This document shows positions 45,010 through 53,757 of a stretch of DNA of 64,000 bases, one piece after another (position 1 is the stretch's first letter; every line of letters starts with the position of its first letter). Origin of the DNA: Ornithinimicrobium pratense (GTDB taxonomy: Bacteria > Actinomycetota > Actinomycetes > Actinomycetales > Dermatophilaceae). The translations under genes were made by a program, and so were the position numbers. Location of the stretch: NCBI RefSeq assembly GCF_008843165.1, contig NZ_CP044427.1, positions 2,790,001 to 2,854,000 on the forward strand. The letters are read 5' to 3'. The notes under the pieces are model-generated. The model had not been told where the DNA came from. It worked only from the letters and a program-made list of their open reading frames with translations, and searched no databases.

Positions 45010-46563
45010 ATGCGACCACTCTCACCACGTCTCTTGGACCAGTTGCAGCTTGAATCGGCCGCGTCTGACGAGGCGGGAGCCCTACGCAACTTGCTTCCTC
45101 CAGAACCGGAGTGGTGGTCTCAAGTGACCAACTTTCCCACAGTCCTGTCGAAGGTGACTCATTCTCGTCTAGGCAGCGGCATGGTCGTGCATCCTGTGGC
45201 CGAGGTATCGGCCCGGAAGTCAAGGCACGGACTGCGCCCTCTGCCGCTCATCGGCTTACCTGAGCGCGTGGCTTATGGTGCTCTCACTAAACTAGTCACA
45301 CAAGACATACCGCCGCTTCGGCGGAGCCCGGAGGATTGGCTGCAGTTCTCCTTAGCCCCAGTCAAACACGGTGAGTCTCTCGTCCCAGAGCCAGAATTCA
45401 CCAGTGGGAAAATAGATTTCGGCACGCTTTTGCCTTGGTCCTCGCCCATCAAATACGTCTTGAAGTCAGACGTTGTGGCTTTCTATCGACATGTTGATCA
45501 TGAGCTTCTACATGAGCAGCTCATCATTCTTGGGGCTGACTACGAGGCCGCGCAACACCTCATCGAATTCTTGGGAGAACTACAAGGACGCCCTGTCGGT
45601 CTCCCGCAACTGCACGCGTCATCCGACGTCCTTTCGGAGATATACATAGACGCGGTCGAAAGGGAGATGCTCCGCCGAGGCCACGAGGTGTGGCGCTTCA
45701 ACGACGACTTTAGGGTGACTGCTAGAGGCTACATGGACGCGCTCAGGGGACTAGAGGATCTTGACGCTTGTTTGCGTAGAGCCAGTTTGACGCTTAATGA
45801 AGCCAAGACAACAATCCCATCCTTTTCGACCTATTACATGGAAGTTATGGGCCTTGCGGTCGGTGAAACCGGAGTTGTACTGGCAAGACAAGAAGTAGAG
45901 GATGTCGTCGGTGACTATACAGACGACTTCACGCAGGATGCTGACGCGGCTGCCCGTTTGATCGAAAGGGTTACCGAATGGCCGGGCGATGACGATAACG
46001 CCATAGATCTCCGGGGTGCTGGTCCGGCGGAGGTGAGGCTCTTGCGGAGGGCCCTAGCTGGGTTAGCACGAGCGCGCGATGATCGCGCTCTTGAGAAGGT
46101 TCCAATCCTGGTCCGTTACTTGGCCGAGTTGACCCCCGCTGCTCTGAAGTATGTACTGCGACTCAGCAGGGCCCGCGTGGCCAAAACCAGGCTCGCCGCT
46201 GTACTGGACGAACTTGCGGACAAAACGGCCACCAACGACTGGCAGAAGATGTGGATCGTGCACGCCTACTCCGGAGCTCGCATACTCGATCTCAAGCGAA
46301 ACCGTGAGTCTAGGGTCAAGTGGTTGCAAAACTGCGCCATGCACTGGTCGGATGCACCCCTTCGAGCCTATGCGATATGGGCCCTTGCCGCATCGGGCGA
46401 GATATCCATGGAGAACCTGCTCAAAGCCCAACACAGTGCGCCCGAGTGTCTGCATGTTTACTACGCTGAGGCGGCGCGCGAGTTGGGAACCCCCGCGAAT
46501 AGATCACAACGCCAGAAGGCCTTTGCCCATGACCCACTGCTGCGCACGCTGGCGGGTGCTTGA
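45010..46563 (+). CDS. Reverse transcriptase with C-terminal helical domain, probable phage-defence RT
   Basis: The 517-residue protein shows RT motifs in order: motif A KSDVVAFYRHVDHELL with D154, motif B GRPVGLPQLHASS (193-205), motif C RFNDDF with the catalytic pair D232-D233, and motif D-like LTLNEAKT (260-267). About 200 C-terminal residues are alpha-helical repeats without maturase or endonuclease motifs, so it is neither a group II intron RT nor a retron by appearance. It overlaps the HEPN gene (ATGA). Both are visibly AT-richer than the host genes, indicating transfer. It resembles Abi/DRT-class defence RTs; the subclass is unknown. Confidence 0.85.
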   Translation: MRPLSPRLLDQLQLESAASDEAGALRNLLPPEPEWWSQVTNFPTVLSKVTHSRLGSGMVVHPVAEVSARKSRHGLRPLPLIGLPERVAYGALTKLVTQDIPPLRRSPEDWLQFSLAPVKHGESLVPEPEFTSGKIDFGTLLPWSSPIKYVLKSDVVAFYRHVDHELLHEQLIILGADYEAAQHLIEFLGELQGRPVGLPQLHASSDVLSEIYIDAVEREMLRRGHEVWRFNDDFRVTARGYMDALRGLEDLDACLRRASLTLNEAKTTIPSFSTYYMEVMGLAVGETGVVLARQEVEDVVGDYTDDFTQDADAAARLIERVTEWPGDDDNAIDLRGAGPAEVRLLRRALAGLARARDDRALEKVPILVRYLAELTPAALKYVLRLSRARVAKTRLAAVLDELADKTATNDWQKMWIVHAYSGARILDLKRNRESRVKWLQNCAMHWSDAPLRAYAIWALAASGEISMENLLKAQHSAPECLHVYYAEAARELGTPANRSQRQKAFAHDPLLRTLAGA

Positions 46564-47129
46564 TGGTAAGGCACGTGCGCTTGGCACTGACAGAGCGCAC
46601 CCTGTTGCAGCTCCGTCAGTCTGCTGGTTTATATCAAGAACTAGTTAGAGACGGCCGCGTGACGGGCCAGGAAGAGAATGTACTCGGGATGGGCACCTGG
46701 ATGACTCTTCTCGGTTATACAGAATTCTATGCTGACGGCATTCTTAGTGCGCTATTCGAGAAGGCGTCCCGTGAGGTTGACGTTGGAATACAGTACCTCC
46801 TTAAGAAAGAAGCAAACAAGGCATACAATACGTGGCTTGCCAGGAAGGAAGCCTTAGCCGGGGTTTTTGGCGTCAGGATTACTGAACTTTCATCTTGGGC
46901 GAGACTAGACGCAGCCATATGGGTTAGAAATGGTATCGCTCACGGTTCTGGAGGACTCACCCGCATGCAAAAAGCGCAAGAGGCCGGAAAGGCGATCCTG
47001 GTCGGAGTTCCGCTGAACGAAGGCAGATTGGTTCTAAGTGCGATGTCAGTGGCTACCTGCGCTGACGTGTGTTGCGAGTTCGTTGAGGAACTTGATCTTG
47101 CGACGCGCAAAGAACTTTCTCAAAGCTGA
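46563..47129 (+). CDS. HEPN-like protein, partner of the reverse transcriptase
   Basis: The 188-residue, mostly helical protein contains VRNGIAHG, in which R122-N123-x3-H127 matches the HEPN ribonuclease motif (Rx4-6H with a polar second residue). Its ATG overlaps the RT stop by four bases, so the two are translationally coupled. In AbiA-type systems an RT and an HEPN domain are in one protein; here they would be separate. A function as an RNA-cleaving or RT-activity-sensing effector is inference. Base composition is as AT-rich as the RT gene. Confidence 0.75.
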   Translation: MVRHVRLALTERTLLQLRQSAGLYQELVRDGRVTGQEENVLGMGTWMTLLGYTEFYADGILSALFEKASREVDVGIQYLLKKEANKAYNTWLARKEALAGVFGVRITELSSWARLDAAIWVRNGIAHGSGGLTRMQKAQEAGKAILVGVPLNEGRLVLSAMSVATCADVCCEFVEELDLATRKELSQS

Positions 47130-47371
47130 TGATTGTGCATCTCAACTGACTGACATTCGATGGAGTCGCTCGTGGCGCTCCCATGCCTCGCACCTCGACC
47201 GGGCCGCCTGCTCGCGCACCTGACCAACGTCACTAGCACCGCATCCGCACATGCCGCCATGAGTTAGGTTGACCTACCGGCCAAAGCGTGCTGCTACGAA
47301 GCGGCCACAGATGGATGCGCCGCGGTGGCACCCACCCGGTACTCGACGAGACTCTAGGGAAGTAGGTCAGC

Positions 47372-47665
47372 ATGGGTGGGGTTGTCCGCGTTCGCAGAGA
47401 GAACAGCCCGTGGGCCAACCGAGGGCGCAAGTTTCGGATTCTCATCGATGGCATTGAGGTAGGGCGGATCGGCAACCGGGAGACGATTGAATGGCCTGTG
47501 CCCGCCGGTGACATTTCAATCGGGGCCCGCATCGACTGGGTTGGCTCCCCGACTCTGCAGGCGGAGGTCGAGGAGGGTGACGTGGTCTCGTTCACCGTCG
47601 GGAACGGTGACCCGTTGGCGCTCATCGGACGCACGGACCGCTACCTCACTTTGAAGCAGGGTTAA
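47372..47665 (+). CDS. Small beta-rich protein of unknown function
   Basis: The 97-residue protein (GGVVRVRRENSPWANRGRKF at the start, then ILIDGIEVGRIGNRETIEW) looks like a single small beta-sandwich with alternating hydrophobic residues and a W-x-GSPTLQ strand. It resembles short actinobacterial proteins with a PEGA-like fold, but no function is known. The ATG has AGGGAAGTAGG upstream. It lies alone between the RT/HEPN pair and a DUF4177 gene. The gap before it (47130-47371) contains only a small inverted repeat TAGGTTGACCTA at 47265-47276. Confidence 0.6.
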   Translation: MGGVVRVRRENSPWANRGRKFRILIDGIEVGRIGNRETIEWPVPAGDISIGARIDWVGSPTLQAEVEEGDVVSFTVGNGDPLALIGRTDRYLTLKQG

Positions 47666-47937
47666 CTGTCGATCGCGACTGCTGCCTCTTTGGTGCGACC
47701 CCCGTCCTTGACGTGATCGGTAACAGGCACATCGCAGTCCTGGCGCCGATCCTGCCGCTCAAATTCCAGAGAGTGGCCGAGAGTAGGCCGCTGGGGCGCC
47801 GCCCCTGCGCACTCATCTAACGCCGAACGCGCGGGACGCGCGACCCCCTGCCGCGCAGGAGAGTGTGTCCAGCAGGGCGCGCCGGCGACCACAGTTGGGT
47901 TACAGTGCGGCCATCGCTAGTGAGTCTTGGAGGAATT

Positions 47938-48153
47938 GTGGCGCAAGGTCCGAACTACGTTGTTCTGCAGGTCGTTCTAAAGGAGAAGCTCCTGGGAACC
48001 GGCTCGGGCAACCTCACCGAGCTGGAAAAGGCCATCAACCAGCAGGCGGCGAAAGGCTACCGACTTCACACCATCAGCACGGCGTCCTCCGGCAGCAAGG
48101 GCTTCGGGGGTGGTGACCGAGTCCAGGCCACCATGGTGTTCGAGGCGATCTGA
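47938..48153 (+). CDS. DUF4177-like small protein
   Basis: The 71-residue protein reads NYVVLQVVLKEKLLGTGSGN, then LTELEKAINQQAAKGYRLHT and a closing strand TMVFEAI. This strand-helix-strand layout with a conserved G-Y/W-x-L fits DUF4177. The GTG start is chosen because TTGGAGGAATT precedes it; the earlier open frame lacks homology. Function is unknown. 47666-47937 shows no gene. Confidence 0.65.
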   Translation: MAQGPNYVVLQVVLKEKLLGTGSGNLTELEKAINQQAAKGYRLHTISTASSGSKGFGGGDRVQATMVFEAI

Positions 48154-48384
48154 GCCACTCGACTGGGCACGACGATAGACCTCCGTAATTGCCGCACGTC
48201 GCTCGTGCGGTGAGGGTATCTCGGTCTGCCGGAACCGTGCCCGGGTGGCGTGGGAGGCGTGGCGGTCAGAGCGAACATAAGATGCCGACCGAGCCTGTTG
48301 CGCCGAGCGGCTCCGGCGACGTGATCGCAGAGGAGATCCGCCCAACGGTCTACGATTCGCGAAGACCAGGAGGGACAGACGAGC

Positions 48385-48885
48385 ATGGGCTACAGCAGCG
48401 AGTTGGAGATCAAGCGGGAGCTGGGCATCGAGACCTGGCGGGAGCTGTCGAAGGACAAGTTGCTGCGCTTCGTCGCCATGATGCCGGACATGGACACGGA
48501 GGTGGCGCTGAAGGTCGTTGAACAGTTTCCGAGCTTCAAGGACTTCGCAGTAGAGGTCGTAGGCGCTGTGGAGACCGCATACGAGTCCACCCTGAAGACG
48601 AACGAACGGAGCGGCGACCACGTCCACGATGCGTACGGGGACATCCGAACGATCCTGAAGGCAGAACTAGATAAGGGGGAGCTGCCCTGGGAGCAGCGGC
48701 GCTGGCTCGTGGAGCAGATCCAAGAGACCGGCCGCCAGCAGTTCATCAAGGACAGCGAGAACAAGCGCTTCTTGGACAGCGTGCTCGGCAAGGTCGTCAT
48801 GGGCGCTGGCGGCATCGTGGTGCTCGGCTTGGCCGCCTTGGGAGGGCGGGTGCTGGAGCAACGCGGCACTGGTGGTCCCTCTTAA
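48385..48885 (+). CDS. Hypothetical protein with C-terminal membrane anchor
   Basis: I do not recognise this 166-residue protein. It is helical and highly charged over residues 1-135, with likely coiled-coil stretches (KLLRFVAMMPDMDTEVALKV; QRRWLVEQIQETGRQQFIKD). One membrane segment (VVMGAGGIVVLGLAALGG, about 138-156) is followed by a short Arg/Gly tail, so it is probably tail-anchored facing the cytoplasm. AGGAGG precedes the ATG by about 12 bases. It stands alone; the gaps 48154-48384 and 48886-49118 show nothing I can support. Confidence 0.6.
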   Translation: MGYSSELEIKRELGIETWRELSKDKLLRFVAMMPDMDTEVALKVVEQFPSFKDFAVEVVGAVETAYESTLKTNERSGDHVHDAYGDIRTILKAELDKGELPWEQRRWLVEQIQETGRQQFIKDSENKRFLDSVLGKVVMGAGGIVVLGLAALGGRVLEQRGTGGPS

Positions 48886-49118
48886 CGCTCGCGCAGAGTA
48901 GCCGCGGATGGCTCGCCGGTTCAGCCAGGCGTGGTGGTTTGGACAGGCACCCCCCTGAATCCGGCCAGCCGACAAAGTGTCCGCGCGAGTTGATGTGGAC
49001 ACGGACTAACTGGTTCGGGATCCCAGCTTGCTTTCCGAAGCACCGGCTCACGCGAAGGGGTCGTTATTGCTGGTCAGAAGATGCCGCGGTGATGCCGGCC
49101 AGGCCGGGGCACGGTTCC

Positions 49119-50210
49119 TTATCCGTTCTCGACTACTCGCAAGTGACCTTGGCGACCGGTGGTGCGACCGCCCAACCGGCCGTCGACCGCCAGCGGCGTC
49201 AGGCCCATCATGTAGGCCTGGACTTCGGCAGGGTGCAGACCCAGATCGGCTGCGATCGTCCCTAGGCCGCTCTGACTGGCGCGTAACTGCTGCATGACCT
49301 TAGTGAGCAGCATCGACGATTCGTGTGCAATGCCATGTGGCTCACCACGACGGTAGCCAAGGCGCGACAGGTCGATGCAGAGACTGCGGTATGCCCACTC
49401 CGTCATCAGCCCCAGTTCGTTCGCGCGGTGTGCCATAGCCATCGCGGCGACTCTCCAACGCTTCTTGGCTTCGAGGACCTGGGGCGCCGTGGCGTTGGTA
49501 AGTCCTTGCGCGAGCACACCAGCCCTCGGCATCAAGAACGCCGCGGCGAATCTGTTCGCCTCAGCCTCCGCGTCGGGTCCGTTGGGGATCTTGTCTTCAC
49601 CGTGAAGGACCAGGTGCCCTAACTCGTGAGCAGCGTTGAACCGACGCCGCTCCCCCGACTTCTCTCGACTGAGCAGGATGAACGGCTGGCCGTGCCAGTT
49701 CACGCAGTACGCATCTAGGTCATTCGTGTCATTGGTTAGCGAGAAGACCCGGATGCCATGGGCCTCCAGAAGGTGAACCATGTTGCCAATGGGCTGCTCC
49801 CCCAGCCCCCAGCGGGCTCGAACCTCCTGCGCCGCCAGCTCAGGATCTCGCCCAGTCAAGGTGGGGACGTCGGGCTCAGGGAGCGCGAACCTCTGCTCGA
49901 TCCACTCGTTGATGAGAATGGCGATGCGTCCGGAGCTCAGTCCGCGATCACGGGTGCGTGCCGTCATTTTGCTTAGAGCTCGAAAACTGACTGACTCGAC
50001 CGGGATCTCGTCCAGATCGTCGGCGGTCAAGAACGCCTCCTCGACGCCAAGCGCTTCCGCCAGGGTCGCCAGGGTCTGGGGTGTTGGGTCCTGGTGCTGA
50101 TTTTCGTAAGCCGACAGACTCACTCGGCTCAGGCCAGTCTCGCCTGCCAGCTTCGTCAAGGTCCAGCCTCGGCGCTTTCGGGCGGCCGCCAATCGCGTTG
50201 GGTTTAACAC
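49119..50210 (-). CDS. XRE-family regulator with ImmA/IrrE metallopeptidase domain
   Basis: The 363-residue protein has an N-terminal HTH (LNPTRLAAARKRRGWTLTKLAGETGLSRVSLSAYENQ in parts, 1-40) and a zinc-peptidase domain. The latter carries HELGH at 195-199 and the downstream acidic ligand region AEAEANRFAAAFLMP. Members cleave repressors or act as antitoxin-like regulators in mobile elements and stress responses. The GTG at 50210 is preferred (AGGAA upstream, homology starts here); an ATG at 50267 would overlap the upstream gene by 38 bases. It is cotranscribed with the 216-residue gene. Confidence 0.85.
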   Translation of the reverse strand: MLNPTRLAAARKRRGWTLTKLAGETGLSRVSLSAYENQHQDPTPQTLATLAEALGVEEAFLTADDLDEIPVESVSFRALSKMTARTRDRGLSSGRIAILINEWIEQRFALPEPDVPTLTGRDPELAAQEVRARWGLGEQPIGNMVHLLEAHGIRVFSLTNDTNDLDAYCVNWHGQPFILLSREKSGERRRFNAAHELGHLVLHGEDKIPNGPDAEAEANRFAAAFLMPRAGVLAQGLTNATAPQVLEAKKRWRVAAMAMAHRANELGLMTEWAYRSLCIDLSRLGYRRGEPHGIAHESSMLLTKVMQQLRASQSGLGTIAADLGLHPAEVQAYMMGLTPLAVDGRLGGRTTGRQGHLRVVENG

Positions 50211-50229
50211 GGACTCTGTTCCTACTTGG

Positions 50230-50880
50230 CTAACGCAGCGCGACTTCGACGTTGTAAGCGTCGCCATCGTCGGACGGGGGCTCTTCGATCGCCATAGTCA
50301 GGGGCGGGTCTTGGCGCGAGACTTGCGGAAGGAGGATTCGCTCTTCCCAGTCGACTATGACCCCCTTCTCGATCGACGTCGGTAGCGACAGTTCGGCGTA
50401 GATAGTCTCGTCGGTCACCCGCTGGAGGAGGAACCAGACGTTCTCCAGGTCTGCCGGGTCGAGCGCGCGAAGCGCGTAAGCGTCACCGAGGTCGAGCACG
50501 CCCTGGTCTGCGTTCTGCTTGACCGCCAGAGCTGTCAGGTCGCCCTTGGGGTACTTTGTCGATGGCTTCATGCCCGGCACATGGACACCGGTGAACTCGT
50601 CGCCCGAACTGGTCACGATCGAGAACGAACCGCTGGGGTGGATCGTTCGGCAGAAGTTCTTCGCGTTGTCTGGCTTCCAGCCCAGAGGCACTAGTTCCTC
50701 GCGCACGTAGCGCACGGTCTTGCCGTATCTGGTTGTCCCCTCCGCAGTGGGCGGCTCAAGACCGGTTGTCATCTTGGCCTCGGCATCGGCGCGCAGAAGC
50801 GCCCGTACGAGCAGGTCTGCACTGAGACCGAGTTGCTGGAGGCGGCCCTCGGCGACGTGGTCGATCGCGACTGCAGTCAT
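50230..50880 (-). CDS. Unknown protein paired with XRE-ImmA/IrrE gene
   Basis: The 216-residue protein has no motif I recognise. The middle contains FCRTIHPSGSFSIVTSSGDE and YALRALDPADLENVWFLLQR, suggesting an alpha/beta fold; the C-terminus is acidic (EEPPSDDGDAYNVEV). It is the first gene of a two-gene operon with XRE-ImmA, 19 bases apart. In such pairs the upstream gene is often the substrate or toxin partner, but this is inference. The start region is preceded by GAGGT-type inverted repeats. CDS status is confident from codon usage and operon position. Confidence 0.7.
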   Translation of the reverse strand: MTAVAIDHVAEGRLQQLGLSADLLVRALLRADAEAKMTTGLEPPTAEGTTRYGKTVRYVREELVPLGWKPDNAKNFCRTIHPSGSFSIVTSSGDEFTGVHVPGMKPSTKYPKGDLTALAVKQNADQGVLDLGDAYALRALDPADLENVWFLLQRVTDETIYAELSLPTSIEKGVIVDWEERILLPQVSRQDPPLTMAIEEPPSDDGDAYNVEVALR

Positions 50881-50896
50881 GGCAATGGCTCCTTGC

Positions 50897-50934
50897 GGTG
50901 AGGTTGCTTGACGAAACCTTACCTCATGCGAGGT
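50897..50934. promoter_or_regulatory. Clustered inverted repeats upstream of the XRE-ImmA operon
   Basis: GGTGAGGTT (50897-50905) and AACCTTACC (50915-50923) are near-perfect inverted copies, and ACCTC-ATGC-GAGGT (50921-50934) follows at once. All share the GAGGT/ACCTC core and lie just upstream of the operon's first codon. They are probably operators of its XRE protein. The stretch 50935-51362 shows nothing else I can support. Confidence 0.5.
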
Positions 50935-51362
50935 CGGAAATCGTCAAGCCAAGGAGCGCGGGTTGCGTCACGTGTCTCGCAGCCTCGGCGAGTGGACATG
51001 TGACGCGGCCGGCTGAGACTCTTTTCGCGCTGACACAGAACCACCGGGCCGCCACGCAGGCGTGAAGCGGTCGGCGAGCAACCGGCACAGCGCGTGTTGC
51101 CCAACTCGGTGGTGACGCGCTCATTTGCCGCTGGTCGCGAGGCACAAGGCCCTCCTCCCCCGCCGCCCCACGAGCTGGTCATGGCAGCCGAGGGGGAGGA
51201 ACACGACCAAGCCGGATATGCAGTCTTTCGGCCGGTTGAGGAGGCTTCTTGCGTGGGCTTCCCGGCAGGAGTTGGGTCCACGACGGATTATGGACCGCAA
51301 CAGGACGACGTCCGGTGACGGGGCAACTGCCGTCCGCTCGCCGGCCGGTGGAGGATGCTGAC

Positions 51363-51824
51363 ATGGACGATGAGAACCAGCCCGTGCTGCAGCTCCGTGT
51401 CGTTGTCGAGGCCGAGGACTTCGACGCCGCGGTGCGCTTCTACCGCGACTTGCTCGGCCTGCCCGAGCGGATCGCCTACGCCCAGGGCGCCGACGACCGG
51501 GTGTCGATCCTCGAGGCAGGCCGAGCCACGCTGGAGATCGCCTCCCCCGGCCACAAGAAGGCCATCGACGAGATCGAGGCCGACGGTCAAGAGAGCCAGC
51601 GCATCCGCCTGGCCTTCGAGGTCACCGACTCCAAGGGGATGACCCGTCGCCTGGAGTCCGCGGGAGCACGCGTCGTCGCCGAGCCGGTGCTGACGCCGTG
51701 GCAGTCGCTGAACTCCCGGCTCGACGCGCCCGGCGACCTCCAGATCACACTGTTCCAGGAGACGATGCCGGAAGAGCAGCTGCCGCAGCTCGAGGGCTTC
51801 GCAACCGACGCCGAGCGCCATTGA
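51363..51824 (+). CDS. VOC-superfamily (glyoxalase/bleomycin-resistance-like) protein
   Basis: The 153-residue protein has two beta-alpha-beta-beta-beta units: LRVVVEAEDFDAAVRFYRDLLGLPERIAYA in parts, and LAFEVTDSKGMTRRLESAGARVVAEP followed by FQETMP. This is the vicinal-oxygen-chelate fold used by glyoxalases, dioxygenases and drug-binding resistance proteins. Substrate is unknown. GC content is host-like, unlike the RT/HEPN genes. The ATG follows GGTGGAGG. The following 485 bases contain no gene I can support. Confidence 0.82.
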   Translation: MDDENQPVLQLRVVVEAEDFDAAVRFYRDLLGLPERIAYAQGADDRVSILEAGRATLEIASPGHKKAIDEIEADGQESQRIRLAFEVTDSKGMTRRLESAGARVVAEPVLTPWQSLNSRLDAPGDLQITLFQETMPEEQLPQLEGFATDAERH

Positions 51825-52309
51825 CCCGTCGCGCAGCACGCCGAGTGTCCACCACGAAGCAGTGGCCCAGGCGCAGCGACTCCAGGGCAATCATCCAATG
51901 GCTCGAGCATGATTCCGGTGGCCCAGTGCCAAAGCCGACGCCAGCACCCGCCACGCCCAAATGCACAACCCGACCTCAGGGACGCACCACATCGACTCAC
52001 CCTCCCGACCAGCCGTGCCGAACACGCACCACGCAGACCGACCGGCCTGAGCATGACCCAGACCATCCCTGAGGCTGACCGAGACCGACCCTGAGTCTGA
52101 CCGAAACCGCCCCGCTCATGTCCCACACACCTCTGGCATTGCCGGTCCAAGCGAGCATTATCGCGCCAGATGTCACATGAGCAGGGTGGTCTGCGGATTC
52201 GTAGTCCGGGCTCGAGTCCCTGCATGGTGCGCCGACCAGGGACGCAGTCCATGGTGTAACGTCAGAAGCAACAATATGACTTCTACGGCAACGGCGATTG
52301 GCGGTCCTG

Positions 52310-53425
52310 ATGGTCGACGTGCCCGGCTCGGCAGGACTGCTCCTCGTCGCTGGGATCGCTCATCTGAACGAGGAGAGCGCCGTCTTCGAGGCCATGCTGA
52401 CCGGGTGGGGACGTCAGCAGCAGTCCCGGCTTCTGGGGAGCAAGACGGTCACCGACCGAGCGCGACTGGTGCGCCGGTTTACCGAGTTCGCCGACTCCTA
52501 CCCGTGGGCGTGGGGACCGGGTGACGTGGAGGACTTCACCGTCTCCTTGGCCAGCGGACCCGGTGCCCGAGCACCCTCCACGATCCGCGGGTACCACCTG
52601 GCCTTACGGATGTTCTGCGACTACGTCACCGACGCCCGTTACGGCTGGCTGAAGGAGTGCCGCGACCGGTTTGCCGCCGTGCCCTCCCAGGTCTGCCACG
52701 AGTGGAACACGGTGGCACACCTGAACGAGTACGAGGGCCGCCCGGCACGGCGCCCGCTGACGTACGGAGAGCTGCAGGATCTCTTCGACCACCTGGACGG
52801 CCAGGTGGAACGGGCCGCGTCCTCGGGCCGCAAGGGTGCCCTGAGCGCGTTGCGGGACGCGCAGATCTTCAAGACGGCCTACGCGTTCGGGCTGCGTCGT
52901 AACGAGCTGTGCCGCCTGGACGTGGCCGACCTGCGACCCAACCCGCACGTGCCCCGTTGGGGCACCTACGGCTCGGTCCACGTCCGGTACGGCAAGGCCG
53001 TCCGCGGTGGTGTCCCGCGCCGCCGCACCGTCCTGGCGGTGCCGGAGTTCGACTGGGCCATCGAGGGCATGCGCCAGTGGGTGGAGCAGGCACGGCCGTT
53101 GTTCAAGGCACCCGGCCAGCCGGCCCTGTGGGTGACCGAGCGGCTCTCGAGGGTCTCGCTGCGCCACCTGGACGCCCGCTTCGCCGACGTGCGCGAGCAG
53201 GTAGGCCTTGACCCTGCGCTGTCGCTGCACTGCCTGCGCCACTCCTACGTGACCCACTTGATCGAGTTCGGCTACCCCGAACGCTTCGTCCAGGAGCAGG
53301 TCGGGCACGCCTACGCATCGACCACCGCGATCTACGCCTCGGTCAGCAACGACTTCAAGGACAAGACGCTGAAGGCCGCACTGGCCCGCGTCTACGCACC
53401 CACCGATCAGGAGGACCCGTCATGA
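52310..53425 (+). CDS. Tyrosine recombinase, first gene of a three-gene recombination module
   Basis: The 371-residue recombinase has a SAM-like N-terminal domain (RLVRRFTEFADSYPWAW) and a full catalytic set: Arg in AFGLRRNELCRLDV, H-x-x-R-H in HCLRHSYVTH, histidine in VGHAYASTTAIY, and the nucleophile tyrosine at the end of that motif. The ATG at 52310 is chosen; a TTG at 52298 is in frame and no clear ribosome site is seen. The stop overlaps the HTH gene (ATGA). It probably moves this nested module rather than the whole island. Confidence 0.88.
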   Translation: MVDVPGSAGLLLVAGIAHLNEESAVFEAMLTGWGRQQQSRLLGSKTVTDRARLVRRFTEFADSYPWAWGPGDVEDFTVSLASGPGARAPSTIRGYHLALRMFCDYVTDARYGWLKECRDRFAAVPSQVCHEWNTVAHLNEYEGRPARRPLTYGELQDLFDHLDGQVERAASSGRKGALSALRDAQIFKTAYAFGLRRNELCRLDVADLRPNPHVPRWGTYGSVHVRYGKAVRGGVPRRRTVLAVPEFDWAIEGMRQWVEQARPLFKAPGQPALWVTERLSRVSLRHLDARFADVREQVGLDPALSLHCLRHSYVTHLIEFGYPERFVQEQVGHAYASTTAIYASVSNDFKDKTLKAALARVYAPTDQEDPS

Positions 53426-53757
53426 CCGTCCGCACCGCCATGGGATGGCACCTGCGCCAGGTGATGGCCACCCACGGCATGTACCAGACCTCCGACCTCG
53501 TCCCGCTGCTGGCCGAACGCGGCGTGCACCTGTCCCGCGAGCACGTGTATCGACTGGTGGCCCGCACTCCGCAACGGCTGAACATGGAGGTCCTGGCCGC
53601 CCTGTGCGACATCCTGGACTGCGAACCCAACGACCTGTTGGTCCCCACCGTCGTCGAGGACCAGACCACCAAGACAGGGACCGGGGACAGCGGTCCGGGG
53701 ATCGGTGACCTGCGCCCGATCCGGGCCCGGGTCCGCCGCCCGCCCGAGGACGGATGA
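53422..53757 (+). CDS. Small Cro/C1-type HTH protein of the recombination module
   Basis: The 111-residue protein carries an HTH (MGWHLRQVMATHGMYQTSDL, then LAERGVHLSREHVYRL and LAALCDILDCEPNDLL) of the Cro/C1 type and a short polar tail. Start and stop overlap both neighbours by four bases, so all three genes are translated together. It may regulate the module or assist recombination as a directionality factor. Confidence 0.83.
   Translation: MTVRTAMGWHLRQVMATHGMYQTSDLVPLLAERGVHLSREHVYRLVARTPQRLNMEVLAALCDILDCEPNDLLVPTVVEDQTTKTGTGDSGPGIGDLRPIRARVRRPPEDG

Noticed and set aside
52184..52225. tRNA-like sequence (GCGGATTCGTAG, then CTCGAGTCCC and TGGTGCGCC) before the recombinase
   Set aside because: The T-arm is imperfect, no matching 5' acceptor half exists nearby, and no second copy was found. 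It may be an old attachment remnant, but this cannot be supported.
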